A DNA stretch of 64,000 bases from Solitalea longa (lineage in GTDB: Bacteria > Bacteroidota > Bacteroidia > Sphingobacteriales > Sphingobacteriaceae): assembly GCF_002920915.1 (NCBI RefSeq), contig NZ_PQVF01000002.1:310375-374374 (forward strand). Reading direction: 5' to 3'. The stretch's first letter is position 1; each line of letters begins with the position of its first letter. The notes under the pieces were generated by a model, which did not search any database, had not been told where the DNA came from, and was given only the letters and a program-made list of their open reading frames with translations. Made by a program: the position numbers and the translations under genes. This document shows positions 1 to 8,554 of the stretch, piece by piece.

Positions 1-566
1 GTTAGCTTAATCTCCATTGTTTTAAACTCCTTTCCATCGGGAGCAGGCATGTACATTTCCAAAACCTGTGTTTTATCATCAATAAATTTCAACACTTGTT
101 TCATCATAGTATCCTTTCCTGTCATTGGATCAACGGATTTGCCTGTAAACGTAATGCTCTTGGCTACTGCGTCCCAGATTCCTTCCATGTACAACAAGCC
201 GGTTCCAAAGTTGTCAATCCATGAAGTAACAAACACCTTTTTGGCGTTATCATACCCGGTTATTCCCAGCCCTTCAAAAGGCATACCCATCATATTTCCG
301 GTATGAACTGCTTTTTGGTAACGCCCTCCTAAGATCATTGTGTTTACACAAGAGGCTTTGTAAGTTAACGGAGGAGTTCCCGGAGACATCCACATGGTGA
401 TATCTTCATTCCATTCCCCGGTGTCTTTGGCCATCATTTTATGAACATCCCCAGGAGTCATATAAGCTTGCCAGGCTTTCATGTTGGCATCTTCCGTATT
501 CTGAGCCTTGAGCTGACAACAAACAATAAATAAAATGGCTGATAATAGTAGTGCTGACTTTTTCAT
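1..566 (-). CDS. DUF1579 family secreted protein (partial, C-terminus off window)
   Basis: The frame opens at an ATG at 566 on the minus strand and stays open to base 1, so the C-terminus lies outside the window. The N-terminus starts MKKSALLLSAILF and is followed by a short hydrophobic stretch ending at AQ, a typical signal peptide. The mature part contains MTPGDVHKMMAKDTGEWNED, GGRYQ and MPFEGLGITGYDN, the pattern of the DUF1579 family, whose members are secreted and have no firmly established function. The family assignment is from motif memory; the role is unknown. Confidence 0.75.
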   Translation of the reverse strand, partial: MKKSALLLSAILFIVCCQLKAQNTEDANMKAWQAYMTPGDVHKMMAKDTGEWNEDITMWMSPGTPPLTYKASCVNTMILGGRYQKAVHTGNMMGMPFEGLGITGYDNAKKVFVTSWIDNFGTGLLYMEGIWDAVAKSITFTGKSVDPMTGKDTMMKQVLKFIDDKTQVLEMYMPAPDGKEFKTMEIKL

Positions 567-735
567 TTTAAATTTTTATAAGGTTGGTTATTCTAAATTT
601 ACAAAAAGAATGCCATCAACAACTAATAATCAACTAATTAAGCATAACCAAGCGTCTACTTTTGAACATTCACCATTAAATTTTCTTAATTAAACGTTTC
701 GATAGTACTTTCGTCAAAAAACCAAAACCTTAGCT

Positions 736-1815
736 ATGATCCGAAAATTCATCCTGTTCATTTGCCTCTTCTTTATATCATTTGCTTTTTCCTGTTCCAA
801 ATCCAATCCCGAACCATTTATCAATTCAAACAATTCATATTTTCCACCCATAAACAGTGATAACTGGGAAACAGAAACCCCAAAATCTTTAGGCTGGGAC
901 GAAATAAAACTGAACAAAGCCATAAACTATGCTCAAAGCGTTAATACCTATGGATTACTGATAATTCATAAAGGGCGGATAGTAACCGAGAACTACTGGA
1001 ACGGATGGAATAAAGACACGAAATATTATATCGCTTCGGCTGGAAAAAGCGTGACAGGTTACCTGACAGGAATTGCGCAGCAAGAGGGTTTATTGAACAT
1101 CAATGATAAAACGTCGAAATATTTAGGAACAGGATGGACCAGTTTGCCCGAAGCAAAGGAAAATCTAATTACAATTAAACATCAACTGAGCATGACCACC
1201 GGACTGGATGATGGAGTTGCCGATGTTGATTGTACCGATCCATCATGTTTGATCTATAAAGCAGATGCAGGAAAACGTTGGGCCTATCATAATGCACCTT
1301 ATCACCTCTTACAAAATGTTATTGCCAATGCGTCAGGCACAACGATGAATAACTTTACCAAAACCCGGTTATCGGATGTTATTGGAATGAAGGGTTCAAC
1401 CTGGGTGAATTATATTTTGTGGTTGAATACACGGGATATGGCCCGTTTTGGATTGCTGATTTTAAATAAAGGCAAATGGGCAGATAAAACCTTAATGACG
1501 GACCAGAACTATTTTAATGCAATGGTAAATACTTCGAATACCTATAATCCCTCGTATGGATATTTGTGGTGGTTAAACGGCAAGAACAGTTTTATGGTAC
1601 CAACGCTGCAAACTGTTTTTCCTGGCTCATTAGTCCCATCAGCTCCGGCCGATATGTTCTCCGCTTTAGGCAAAGGCGACAAAAAAATCTATATCGTGCC
1701 CAGTTTGGATTTAGTTGTGGTAAGACATGGCGATGATACCGGAACAAACCTTTTAGGCACGTCATCTTTTGATGAACAGTTTTGGGCAAAATTGAAATTA
1801 GCAATAAAGTACTAA
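736..1815 (+). CDS. Serine hydrolase, class C beta-lactamase fold, lipoprotein
   Basis: A 359-residue protein with a lipoprotein signal (hydrophobic residues 4-19, then Cys20), so it is probably lipid-anchored. The beta-lactamase/penicillin-binding-protein motifs are in order: S101-A-G-K104 (the SxxK nucleophile and base), Y184-H-N186 (YxN) and a late RHG near residue 337 in place of KTG. This matches the broad family (PF00144) that includes esterases, D-aminopeptidases and 6-aminohexanoate-dimer hydrolases. The substrate cannot be read from the sequence, and a role in antibiotic resistance should not be assumed. It is a single gene that ends at a strong hairpin facing a convergent ABC transporter. 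Confidence 0.85.
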   Translation: MIRKFILFICLFFISFAFSCSKSNPEPFINSNNSYFPPINSDNWETETPKSLGWDEIKLNKAINYAQSVNTYGLLIIHKGRIVTENYWNGWNKDTKYYIASAGKSVTGYLTGIAQQEGLLNINDKTSKYLGTGWTSLPEAKENLITIKHQLSMTTGLDDGVADVDCTDPSCLIYKADAGKRWAYHNAPYHLLQNVIANASGTTMNNFTKTRLSDVIGMKGSTWVNYILWLNTRDMARFGLLILNKGKWADKTLMTDQNYFNAMVNTSNTYNPSYGYLWWLNGKNSFMVPTLQTVFPGSLVPSAPADMFSALGKGDKKIYIVPSLDLVVVRHGDDTGTNLLGTSSFDEQFWAKLKLAIKY

Positions 1816-1824
1816 TCAAAATAA

Positions 1825-1862
1825 AAGCGGGAAATCAACAATTATTGTCAATTTCCCGCTTT
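1825..1862. terminator. Bidirectional terminator hairpin
   Basis: AGCGGGAAAT at 1826-1835 pairs perfectly with ATTTCCCGCT at 1851-1860, flanked by A-rich and T-rich tracts. It sits between the convergent hydrolase and ABC transporter genes and can serve both. Confidence 0.8.
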
Positions 1863-1885
1863 CCAAAATATCTTTAAAATCTAAT

Positions 1886-3646
1886 TTACACTTTAATCCC
1901 TACCGAATTGAATTGCAAATCATACAAGCGTTTGTAAAAACCATTTAGTTTTAGCAATTCCTGGTGATTGCCCATTTCTTTGATCTCTCCCTTATCCAAC
2001 ACAATAATTTTATCGGCATTTTGAATAGTTGACAACCTGTGAGCAATAACAATAGTAGTTCGTCCCTGCATAAGTTTCAGGATCGCGTTCTGAATCAGTT
2101 CCTCGGTTTCCGTATCTACAGAAGAAGTAGCCTCATCCAACACCAAAATTTTAGGATCGTAAACCAGCGCTCTGATAAATGAAATCATCTGGGCCTGCCC
2201 TACTGAAAGTGTAGCGCCACGTTCCATTACATTATACTCAAATCCACCTGGTAAACGCTTTATAAAATCTACAGCTCCAACTTCCCGGGCCGCCTGTTCT
2301 ATTTGTTCATGTGTAATTTTATCATTCTTTAAACTGATATTATTATAGATAGAATCAGAAAACAAGAAAACGTCCTGTAAAACGGTAGCTATCGACGAAC
2401 GCAGATAGTTCAATTCATACTCCCTTACATCAACTCCATCCAACTTTACTGAGCCTTTACCAATTTCATAGAATCGATTTAAAATATTAATTGTTGAAGA
2501 CTTACCGGCTCCGGTAGCACCCACAAGTGCCAAGGTTTCTCCGGGCTTTATATTAAACGATAGATCTTTAAGCACCCAATGCTCATCATTATAGGCAAAC
2601 CAAACATTTTCAAATTCAACCTCTCCTTTTAGAACGGCTGGCTTCAACGTTCCTTTATTCGGAGTTATTTCATCGGTATCAATAACCTTAAAAACGCGTT
2701 CGGCACTTACAAACCCCATTTGCAATGTATTGAACTTATCGGCCAGTTCCCTGATTGGGCGATAAAGCATATTTATATACATCAGGAAAGAAACCACTAC
2801 TCCAGGTGAAATTTTATCGCCGATAATTTCTTTTGAGCCCCACCAAACCAACAAACCCACCGACATGGCTGAAATCAATTCAACTACCGGAAAGAAAATG
2901 GAATAGTACCAGTTAGAACGAATATTAGCCCTTCTGTGTGCACGATTTATGCCTTTAAACTTATTGAACTCTTGCTCCTCGCGACCAAAAAGCTGGGTAA
3001 CAAACATTCCCGTAATATGCTCTTGTAAAAAAGTGTTCAAACGGGTAACCTGCTGACGAACATCCTGGAAAGCCGATTTTATTGCTTCCTTAAACACATA
3101 TGTGGCTCCAATTAGCAAAGGCATTGGCGCTAAAACCACCAGCGTTAAAACAGCATCGGTATAAACCATAAAGGCGATGATGGTAATGATCTGTAAAATA
3201 TCGCCGATGATCGATATCAATCCTTCAGAAAACACATCTGCAATTGTTTCCAGATCTGAAACGGTACGGGTTATTAATGTACCAATGGGAGTATTATCAA
3301 AGTACTTTAAGCGGAGATTAGTAATGTGATCAAAGGTATCTCTCCGAATATCTTTAATTACCGATTGGCCCAGCCAGTTAGTAAAATACGTATGGTTGTA
3401 CTGAATGATGGTTTGCAAAAGAATAACCGCTATCATTAAACCCGTCATTCGCAGTAAGCCATTTGTATCATTAAATAAAATGAAATGATCAACCGTGTAT
3501 TCTACCAGGTAAGGGCGTAAAGGAGCCACAATAGCCAGTGAAATGGTCAATATTACGGCCCAATAAAAAATACCTTTATAGGGCCTGGCATAATTAAGTA
3601 CTCTTCGTGTAAGTTTTATATCTAGGGCATTACCAGTTACTGCCAT
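1886..3646 (-). CDS. ABC transporter, fused permease-ATPase (ABCB/MsbA-like exporter)
   Basis: A 586-residue half-transporter. The N-terminal ~310 residues carry six predicted membrane helices; the C-terminal ~240 residues are the nucleotide-binding domain with Walker A GATGAGKSS, signature LSVGQAQ (variant of LSGGQ), Walker B ILVLDEATS and H-loop IAHRLST. Family members act as homodimeric or heterodimeric exporters of lipids, peptides or drugs in the inner membrane; the substrate here is unknown. The gene stands alone, with 221 bp of repeat-rich DNA separating it from truA upstream. Confidence 0.9.
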   Translation of the reverse strand: MAVTGNALDIKLTRRVLNYARPYKGIFYWAVILTISLAIVAPLRPYLVEYTVDHFILFNDTNGLLRMTGLMIAVILLQTIIQYNHTYFTNWLGQSVIKDIRRDTFDHITNLRLKYFDNTPIGTLITRTVSDLETIADVFSEGLISIIGDILQIITIIAFMVYTDAVLTLVVLAPMPLLIGATYVFKEAIKSAFQDVRQQVTRLNTFLQEHITGMFVTQLFGREEQEFNKFKGINRAHRRANIRSNWYYSIFFPVVELISAMSVGLLVWWGSKEIIGDKISPGVVVSFLMYINMLYRPIRELADKFNTLQMGFVSAERVFKVIDTDEITPNKGTLKPAVLKGEVEFENVWFAYNDEHWVLKDLSFNIKPGETLALVGATGAGKSSTINILNRFYEIGKGSVKLDGVDVREYELNYLRSSIATVLQDVFLFSDSIYNNISLKNDKITHEQIEQAAREVGAVDFIKRLPGGFEYNVMERGATLSVGQAQMISFIRALVYDPKILVLDEATSSVDTETEELIQNAILKLMQGRTTIVIAHRLSTIQNADKIIVLDKGEIKEMGNHQELLKLNGFYKRLYDLQFNSVGIKV

Positions 3647-3689
3647 AAAGTTGGTTGAAACGAATTAAGGTTTTAAAAGTACAAATTGA

Positions 3690-3860
3690 TCTGTTGTTAT
3701 AATGTTAAATGACAAGATTGTTATACTGTTAAAGTGATTTATTGCCATATTGCTAAATGGCTTTATTGTTGAATTGCTTTAATCGGAAACAGTTTAACGA
3801 TTTTTTCATTTAACAATATTTCAGTTTAACAATATTTCAATTTAACAGTTTTCCAATCAC
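3690..3860. repeat. Low-complexity AT-rich intergenic repeat
   Basis: The gap between truA and the ABC gene holds degenerate copies of TTTAACAATATTTCA-like units, including two near-perfect adjacent copies around 3810-3841 and several GTTAAA/TTGTTA variants further left. I see no ORF or hairpin of note. Confidence 0.5.
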
Positions 3861-3867
3861 TGTCTTT

Positions 3868-4662
3868 TTATAAGTACAGGTAGGAAATTGTGGTTAAGAA
3901 TAATCCAGCTGCCGGAACTGACTCTCCTGCATTTGAACGGTTTTTACTGTCTAAAATTTCCTGAACGTTGTTGATCGTTAAGTTTCCTTTGCCTACCTCA
4001 AGTAAAGTACCCACAATTGCCCTAACCATGTTGCGAAGAAAACGGTCGGCGGTGATATGAAACACCAAACCTCCTTCTACTTCAATCCATTCTGCCCGGG
4101 TAATCTTACAGTTATTGGTAAAGGTTTGCGTATTGCTTTTGCTGAAACAACTAAAATCAGTGTGTTCCATAATTACCAATGCAGCCTCATTCATTACCAC
4201 CACATTGGGTCTGTTAGTTAACAAATAGGCAGTTTCGAGTTTAAATGGATTTTTTTCGAAATAAACATGATACTCATATGAACGACTGATTGCATCAAAA
4301 CGGGCGTGGGCCTCCGCATCTACTTTTATAAAACGTTTTATAGCGATCTCGTACCCTACCAAAGCATTTACCGCCTTAACTAATCGCTCGTGAGTAATTT
4401 GTAATTTATTTTCACTTTTAGGCTGATTGTCAGTTGTAATTTCAGTTATGGTATCATAATGAGCAAAGAAATTAGTGGCATGGACACCTGTATCCGTCCG
4501 TCCACAGCCAACGGTTTCAATTTCTTCACGCAACACAGTCGACAAAGCCTTATTCAAAACTTCTTGTACACTAATTGCATTAGGCTGAATTTGCCAGCCA
4601 TGAAAATTGGTGCCTTTGTAAGCTAGTTCAACAAAATAGCGTTTTTTTAACTGCTCCTCCAT
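3868..4662 (-). CDS. truA: tRNA pseudouridine(38-40) synthase TruA
   Basis: A 264-residue protein that isomerises uridines 38-40 in the anticodon arm of many tRNAs. The catalytic motif GCGRTDTGVHA lies near residues 53-62, with the nucleophilic aspartate at D57. Further family signatures are the N-terminal YKGTNFHGWQIQ and the C-terminal RFLRNMVRAIVGTL. Length is normal for TruA. It may be co-transcribed with the upstream secreted protein gene (15 bp apart), although the two functions look unrelated. Confidence 0.95.
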   Translation of the reverse strand: MEEQLKKRYFVELAYKGTNFHGWQIQPNAISVQEVLNKALSTVLREEIETVGCGRTDTGVHATNFFAHYDTITEITTDNQPKSENKLQITHERLVKAVNALVGYEIAIKRFIKVDAEAHARFDAISRSYEYHVYFEKNPFKLETAYLLTNRPNVVVMNEAALVIMEHTDFSCFSKSNTQTFTNNCKITRAEWIEVEGGLVFHITADRFLRNMVRAIVGTLLEVGKGNLTINNVQEILDSKNRSNAGESVPAAGLFLTTISYLYL

Positions 4663-4677
4663 CTCCGACGCTCTAAG

Positions 4678-5328
4678 TTAATTATTAGTTGTGGTTGTAT
4701 TACTTAATAAGTACTCCTGTACGAGTTCCTTTATCCCCTTAGCTGTATTCTTAATTTGACCGGTATTTATTTTTTTTAATATTGAAAAGTTATCCCAAAA
4801 ATACCCTACCAAAATCCTAGAAGTCTCCGTTTTATCACCCGAAAAACCAATAGGTATTTTTTTTAATCCAACTTTGTCATTTTCTAAATAAAGCTCCGTA
4901 ACAACAATTCTATTTCCAGGACTTAAATCAACATTAGTTGTTATAAACAGATAACTAACTTTTTCATTTAAAATGAACTTCATCTCCCCTTCCTTAAACT
5001 TAACTGTTGTTTCTTCATTAATTGTTTTTCCTTTAGGTATAAAAATGAAATCCTCCTCATCAGTACCAGCATTTAATACTTTCTTAGAAATATATGTCAT
5101 CGAACTCATACCATCGAAGTAGCCTTTAATTGCACCAGCAGGAAATTCCTGATCTTTATTTTTGCGTATAAGACCAACCTTTATACTTCTTGGCGTTGCC
5201 TCGGAAATATAACCTTCATACTTTACAGAATCAGCATCCAATATATAATCCAATACATAGTCTTGAGCCAACGAACGGTTTATCATTAGACCTAATAACA
5301 CTACAAATAGGGTAGTTTTAAATCTCAT
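4678..5328 (-). CDS. Hypothetical secreted protein
   Basis: A 216-residue protein starting MRFKTTLFVVLLGLMINRSLAQ, a clear signal peptide, so it is exported. I do not recognise the family. The mature part is rich in short beta-like segments and charged residues, has no cysteines or catalytic motifs that I can see, and carries the phrase DSVKYEGYISEATPRSIKVG near its start, common in Bacteroidota secreted proteins that report on material transformations but not diagnostic. It sits 15 bp upstream of truA on the same strand. Confidence 0.75.
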   Translation of the reverse strand: MRFKTTLFVVLLGLMINRSLAQDYVLDYILDADSVKYEGYISEATPRSIKVGLIRKNKDQEFPAGAIKGYFDGMSSMTYISKKVLNAGTDEEDFIFIPKGKTINEETTVKFKEGEMKFILNEKVSYLFITTNVDLSPGNRIVVTELYLENDKVGLKKIPIGFSGDKTETSRILVGYFWDNFSILKKINTGQIKNTAKGIKELVQEYLLSNTTTTNN

Positions 5329-5734
5329 AAATAGAAGTTGTTTTTCCGGCCAAAGATAAACACGAATTTCACGAATTAAACGAATTGCTCCAATTCACTT
5401 TCAATCGCCATAAATAGTGTAGCACTGAACTGTGGCTTAGGAATCAATTTTATGCATAAAAAAGGGTTTAACTTGGGTCCAAGGGCCGTAAGCATGAACT
5501 ATTGGTTACAGCGATTTTTTAATGCTTCTACCATGAGTACTGCAATGATAGACACGAATTAAACAAATTGCTCAAATTCAATTCGAGGGTTGTAAAAAGT
5601 GTAGCGCAACGCATTATTTGATTAATTTCCAACTATGATATTGGAATCAATTTATACATAAAAGAGCCCTTAACAATGGCCAAATGGCTATGGACAATTA
5701 ACTATGGACTATTGACTATCGACTATCGACTACC
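5329..5734. repeat. Noncoding gap with a duplicated ~110-bp block
   Basis: No gene is visible. Two imperfect direct copies can be aligned: block A about 5357-5472 and block B about 5549-5672. Each has ACGAATT..AACGAATTGCTC-like sequence, then an AGTGTAGC segment, then GGAATCAATTTTAT[GA]CATAAAA followed by a run ending in TTAAC. The right edge (5689-5735) has short GACTATCGACTATTGACTAT-type repeats. Confidence 0.55.
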
Positions 5735-5742
5735 TATATTTG
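5735..5742 (+). promoter_or_regulatory. Putative Bacteroidota -7 element (TATATTTG)
   Basis: TATATTTG matches TAnnTTTG exactly. It ends only five bases before the ATG at 5748, so transcription from it would start at or next to the start codon, giving a leaderless mRNA. No convincing -33 box is seen. Confidence 0.45.
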
Positions 5743-5747
5743 GCAGC

Positions 5748-6233
5748 ATGATACAACGCGTTCAATCTATCTATTTAGCTATCGCTTTTATTGCTGCAAC
5801 AGCTTTATTCTTTGTTCCGGTTATTAGTTTTGTCGACATGGACAATGTTGGGCAAGGCAGCATTAAAGAACTAGTAGAGATTAAAACATCAGGAAAATAT
5901 GTAATGTCAATGGCTGGGCCTAGCCAAGTGGAAACTTATATCCCAGGTATTGTTTTAACTATAGTTGTTGCTGCTTTAGCCTTGATCACCATTTTTCAGT
6001 ATAAAAACAGAAAACGACAAATTAGTCTATGCTGGATAAATGCATTTATGGCTTTAGGTCTTTCAGTTTTTATGATGATTAAAGCTCAACCCGAAAGTCT
6101 CGGTCAGGTTTCGGACTGGAAAGCACATATAGGTTCTTATCTTTTCACTGTAATTATTATTGCGCTGATGCTTGCTCTGCGTTCGATAAGGAGAGATGAA
6201 AATCTTGTGCGCTCAGCTGATCGATTAAGATAA
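5748..6233 (+). CDS. DUF4293 family integral membrane protein
   Basis: A 161-residue protein starting MIQRVQSIYLAIAFIAATALFF, the characteristic opening of the DUF4293 family found across Bacteroidota. The reading frame continues upstream to 5676, but that extension translates intergenic repeat sequence and does not fit the family, so the ATG at 5748 is chosen. Four hydrophobic segments are visible (about residues 8-26, 65-85, 95-112 and 125-145). Function is unknown. The gene ends at a 14-bp hairpin. Confidence 0.85.
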   Translation: MIQRVQSIYLAIAFIAATALFFVPVISFVDMDNVGQGSIKELVEIKTSGKYVMSMAGPSQVETYIPGIVLTIVVAALALITIFQYKNRKRQISLCWINAFMALGLSVFMMIKAQPESLGQVSDWKAHIGSYLFTVIIIALMLALRSIRRDENLVRSADRLR

Positions 6234-6263
6234 AGCTACTACGAAATAAAATTTAATTCTGCC

Positions 6264-6306
6264 AGAAAATGCGAATTGGTCTATTAAGGATAAATTCGCA
6301 TTTTCT
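6264..6306. terminator. Terminator-like hairpin after the DUF4293 gene
   Basis: AGAAAATGCGAATT (6264-6277) pairs perfectly with AATTCGCATTTTCT (6293-6306), a 14-bp stem. The 3' arm is T-rich but there is no long T-run after it. Confidence 0.65.
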
Positions 6307-6435
6307 GCATTTAAAGCTTAACAGCCCCTATTTTAGTTGATTAAAATCAAGCCGCCTACTTCAAAAAAACAATTAAAACCTGATAATCAAGCAACTACAA
6401 CAAAAATAAATTTCTTTTTTAAAATAAAATAGCCT

Positions 6436-6569
6436 TACCTTTGCCGCTGTTAAAAAACACCCGATGTTTATCGGAAAAGGTAGAGAGGTATTTTGATCTG
6501 GCGATCATCCCCTTTTTAAATCCAAGCTACCCTCCTGTTAACCATTCGGTTAAAACTTAAAAAAACTTG
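6436..6569 (+). promoter_or_regulatory. Promoter -7 element and structured ~120-nt leader of the helicase gene
   Basis: TACCTTTG at 6436-6443 fits TAnnTTTG. Transcription from it gives a leader of roughly 120 nt before the ATG at 6570. The leader holds two small perfect hairpins: CCGAT-GTTT-ATCGG around 6471-6484 and GATC-TGGC-GATC around 6497-6508, followed by CCCCTTTTT. Long leaders are common on cold-responsive helicase genes, so regulation at the RNA level is a reasonable inference. The rest of the 6307-6435 gap shows nothing else. Confidence 0.5.
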
Positions 6570-8450
6570 ATGAATTTATTTGAACAATTGGGCATTGGCC
6601 CCAAAACTGTCCAAGCTATTACTGAGCTGGGATTCGAAGCGCCTACTCCTATTCAGGAACAAGCAATCCCGGAACTTTTAAAAGGCAATCGTGACTTTGT
6701 TGGCTTAGCACAAACTGGTACCGGTAAAACTGCAGCATTTGGCTTGCCAATGTTGGAGCTTATCAACCTTGATTTGCGTCAACCACAAGCGTTGGTATTA
6801 TGTCCAACCCGCGAACTTTGCTTACAAATTACTAACGACTTAGTAAATTTCAGTAAATACCTAGGCCAAGTTAATGTTGTAGCCGTTTATGGCGGTGCCA
6901 GCATTATTAACCAAATGCGCGACCTTAAGCGTGGAGCTCATATCATTGTAGCTACTCCAGGCCGTATGTTGGATATTATCAACCGTAATGTTATCAACTT
7001 TGATAATGTTAAGATCTCTGTGTTAGACGAAGCTGATGAGATGTTGAATATGGGTTTCCAGGAAGACATCAACGCTATCCTTTCTCACACTCCTGACACT
7101 AAAAACACTTGGTTATTCTCGGCAACTATGCCAAATGAGGTTCGTCGTATTTCACAAAATTACATGACCGACCCATTTGAATTAACTGTAGGTAATCGTA
7201 ACGAAGGTAACGCCAATATTGAACACGAATATTACGTTGCAAAAGCACGTGACAAATACGCTGCTTTTAAACGTTTAGTGGACAATAACCCTGAAATCTT
7301 CGGTATCGTTTTTTGTCGTACCAAAATTGAAACTCAGGAAATTGCTGAGGCGTTGATCCGTGATGGATACAATGCTGATGCTTTACACGGCGACTTATCA
7401 CAGCAACAACGCGATAAAGTAATGAAACGCTACCGCGATCGTTCTTTACAGTTATTGATTGCTACTGACGTTGCTGCCCGTGGTATTGACGTTAACGACG
7501 TAACTCACGTAATTAACTATTCATTACCTGATGACGTGGAAAGCTACACTCACAGAAGTGGACGTACTGCTCGTGCTGGTAAAACCGGTATTTCTATGGC
7601 TATTGTTAATAGCAAAGAAATGGGTAAGATCCGTCAGATCGAGCGCATCATTAAAAAGAAATTCACTAAATGTGATATTCCTAACGGATTTGATGTTTGT
7701 GAAAAACAACTGTTTGCTCTTATTCACAAAGTACACAATGTACAAGTGAACGACCAGATCGATCAATATCTTGAGCGTATCAACGCTGAGTTTGCCGATA
7801 TGACCAAAGAGGACATCATCAAACGTTTCGCATCCTTAGAATTCAACCGTTTCCTTGATTACTATAAAAACGCTCCTGATTTGAACGCCCGTATGGACGA
7901 GCGCGAAGGTCGTGTTGAGCGTGGCGAAAGAGGAGAAAGAGGCGAACGCCATACAATGCGTGGAGGAGCCGGTAAATTCACTCGTTTATTCGTTAACCTG
8001 GGTTCTCTTGACGACTTCACTCGCGGCGATATGTTACGCTACATTTGCGATAATGCACATGTAAGCGGTAGCAAAATTGGCCGTATTGATGTTAAAGGTG
8101 TTTACTCATTCTTTGAAATTGAAAGCGATAACGTTGACAAGATCTTTGAAGGTTTCAAAAGCAAAGATTTCAACGGCCGTCAGGTTCGTGTTGAAATTTC
8201 GCAAGATGGTGACCGTAAACGCGAAGAACGCCGTTCAGGCTTTGGCGGTGGCGAACGCCGTTCATTTGGTGGTAACCGCGAAGGTGGTAACCGTGAAGGC
8301 GGTGAGCGCCGTAGTGGAGGCTTTGGTGGCAACCGCGAACGTAGCGGCGAACGTTCTGACAGAGGGGACCGCGGAGGTCGTGGTGGCTACGGAGGTGGTA
8401 ACCGCGAACGCAGACCATCTGGTAACGATGACAAAAGAGGTCGTTGGTAA
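6570..8450 (+). CDS. DEAD-box RNA helicase with DbpA-type RNA-binding domain and RGG tail
   Basis: A 626-residue ATP-dependent RNA helicase. Motifs in order: Q motif GFEAPTPIQEQ (21-31), Walker A AQTGTGKT (47-54), PTREL (79-83), TPGR (129-132), DEAD (153-156), SAT (184-186), ARGID (about 301) and HRSGRTARAG (about 327). After the core comes a DbpA/CsdA-like RNA-binding domain (about 468-540) and a tail very rich in Arg and Gly with SGERR/GGNRE repeats that likely binds RNA. A TTG lies one codon upstream (6567); the ATG at 6570 is preferred. Such proteins assist ribosome assembly and mRNA turnover, often in the cold. Frames overlapping the RGG tail are low-complexity shadows. Confidence 0.93.
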   Translation: MNLFEQLGIGPKTVQAITELGFEAPTPIQEQAIPELLKGNRDFVGLAQTGTGKTAAFGLPMLELINLDLRQPQALVLCPTRELCLQITNDLVNFSKYLGQVNVVAVYGGASIINQMRDLKRGAHIIVATPGRMLDIINRNVINFDNVKISVLDEADEMLNMGFQEDINAILSHTPDTKNTWLFSATMPNEVRRISQNYMTDPFELTVGNRNEGNANIEHEYYVAKARDKYAAFKRLVDNNPEIFGIVFCRTKIETQEIAEALIRDGYNADALHGDLSQQQRDKVMKRYRDRSLQLLIATDVAARGIDVNDVTHVINYSLPDDVESYTHRSGRTARAGKTGISMAIVNSKEMGKIRQIERIIKKKFTKCDIPNGFDVCEKQLFALIHKVHNVQVNDQIDQYLERINAEFADMTKEDIIKRFASLEFNRFLDYYKNAPDLNARMDEREGRVERGERGERGERHTMRGGAGKFTRLFVNLGSLDDFTRGDMLRYICDNAHVSGSKIGRIDVKGVYSFFEIESDNVDKIFEGFKSKDFNGRQVRVEISQDGDRKREERRSGFGGGERRSFGGNREGGNREGGERRSGGFGGNRERSGERSDRGDRGGRGGYGGGNRERRPSGNDDKRGRW

Positions 8451-8467
8451 TCTCACTTAATCGATAT

Positions 8468-8502
8468 AAAAAAAGTCCGAATCGTTGATTCGGACTTTTT
8501 TT
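8468..8502. terminator. Strong bidirectional terminator
   Basis: AAAAGTCCGAATC pairs with GATTCGGACTTTT around a GTT loop, with an A-tract before and a T-tract after. It lies between the convergent helicase and gpsA genes and can stop transcription from both sides. Confidence 0.9.
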
Positions 8503-8554
8503 GTTTCAAAATGTATCTTATCACGATTTCAAAACATATTTATCTTTTACAGTA

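Noticed and set aside
8077-8460. Long open frames on both strands over the helicase tail
   Set aside because: They arise from the low-complexity Arg/Gly repeat DNA of the real gene.
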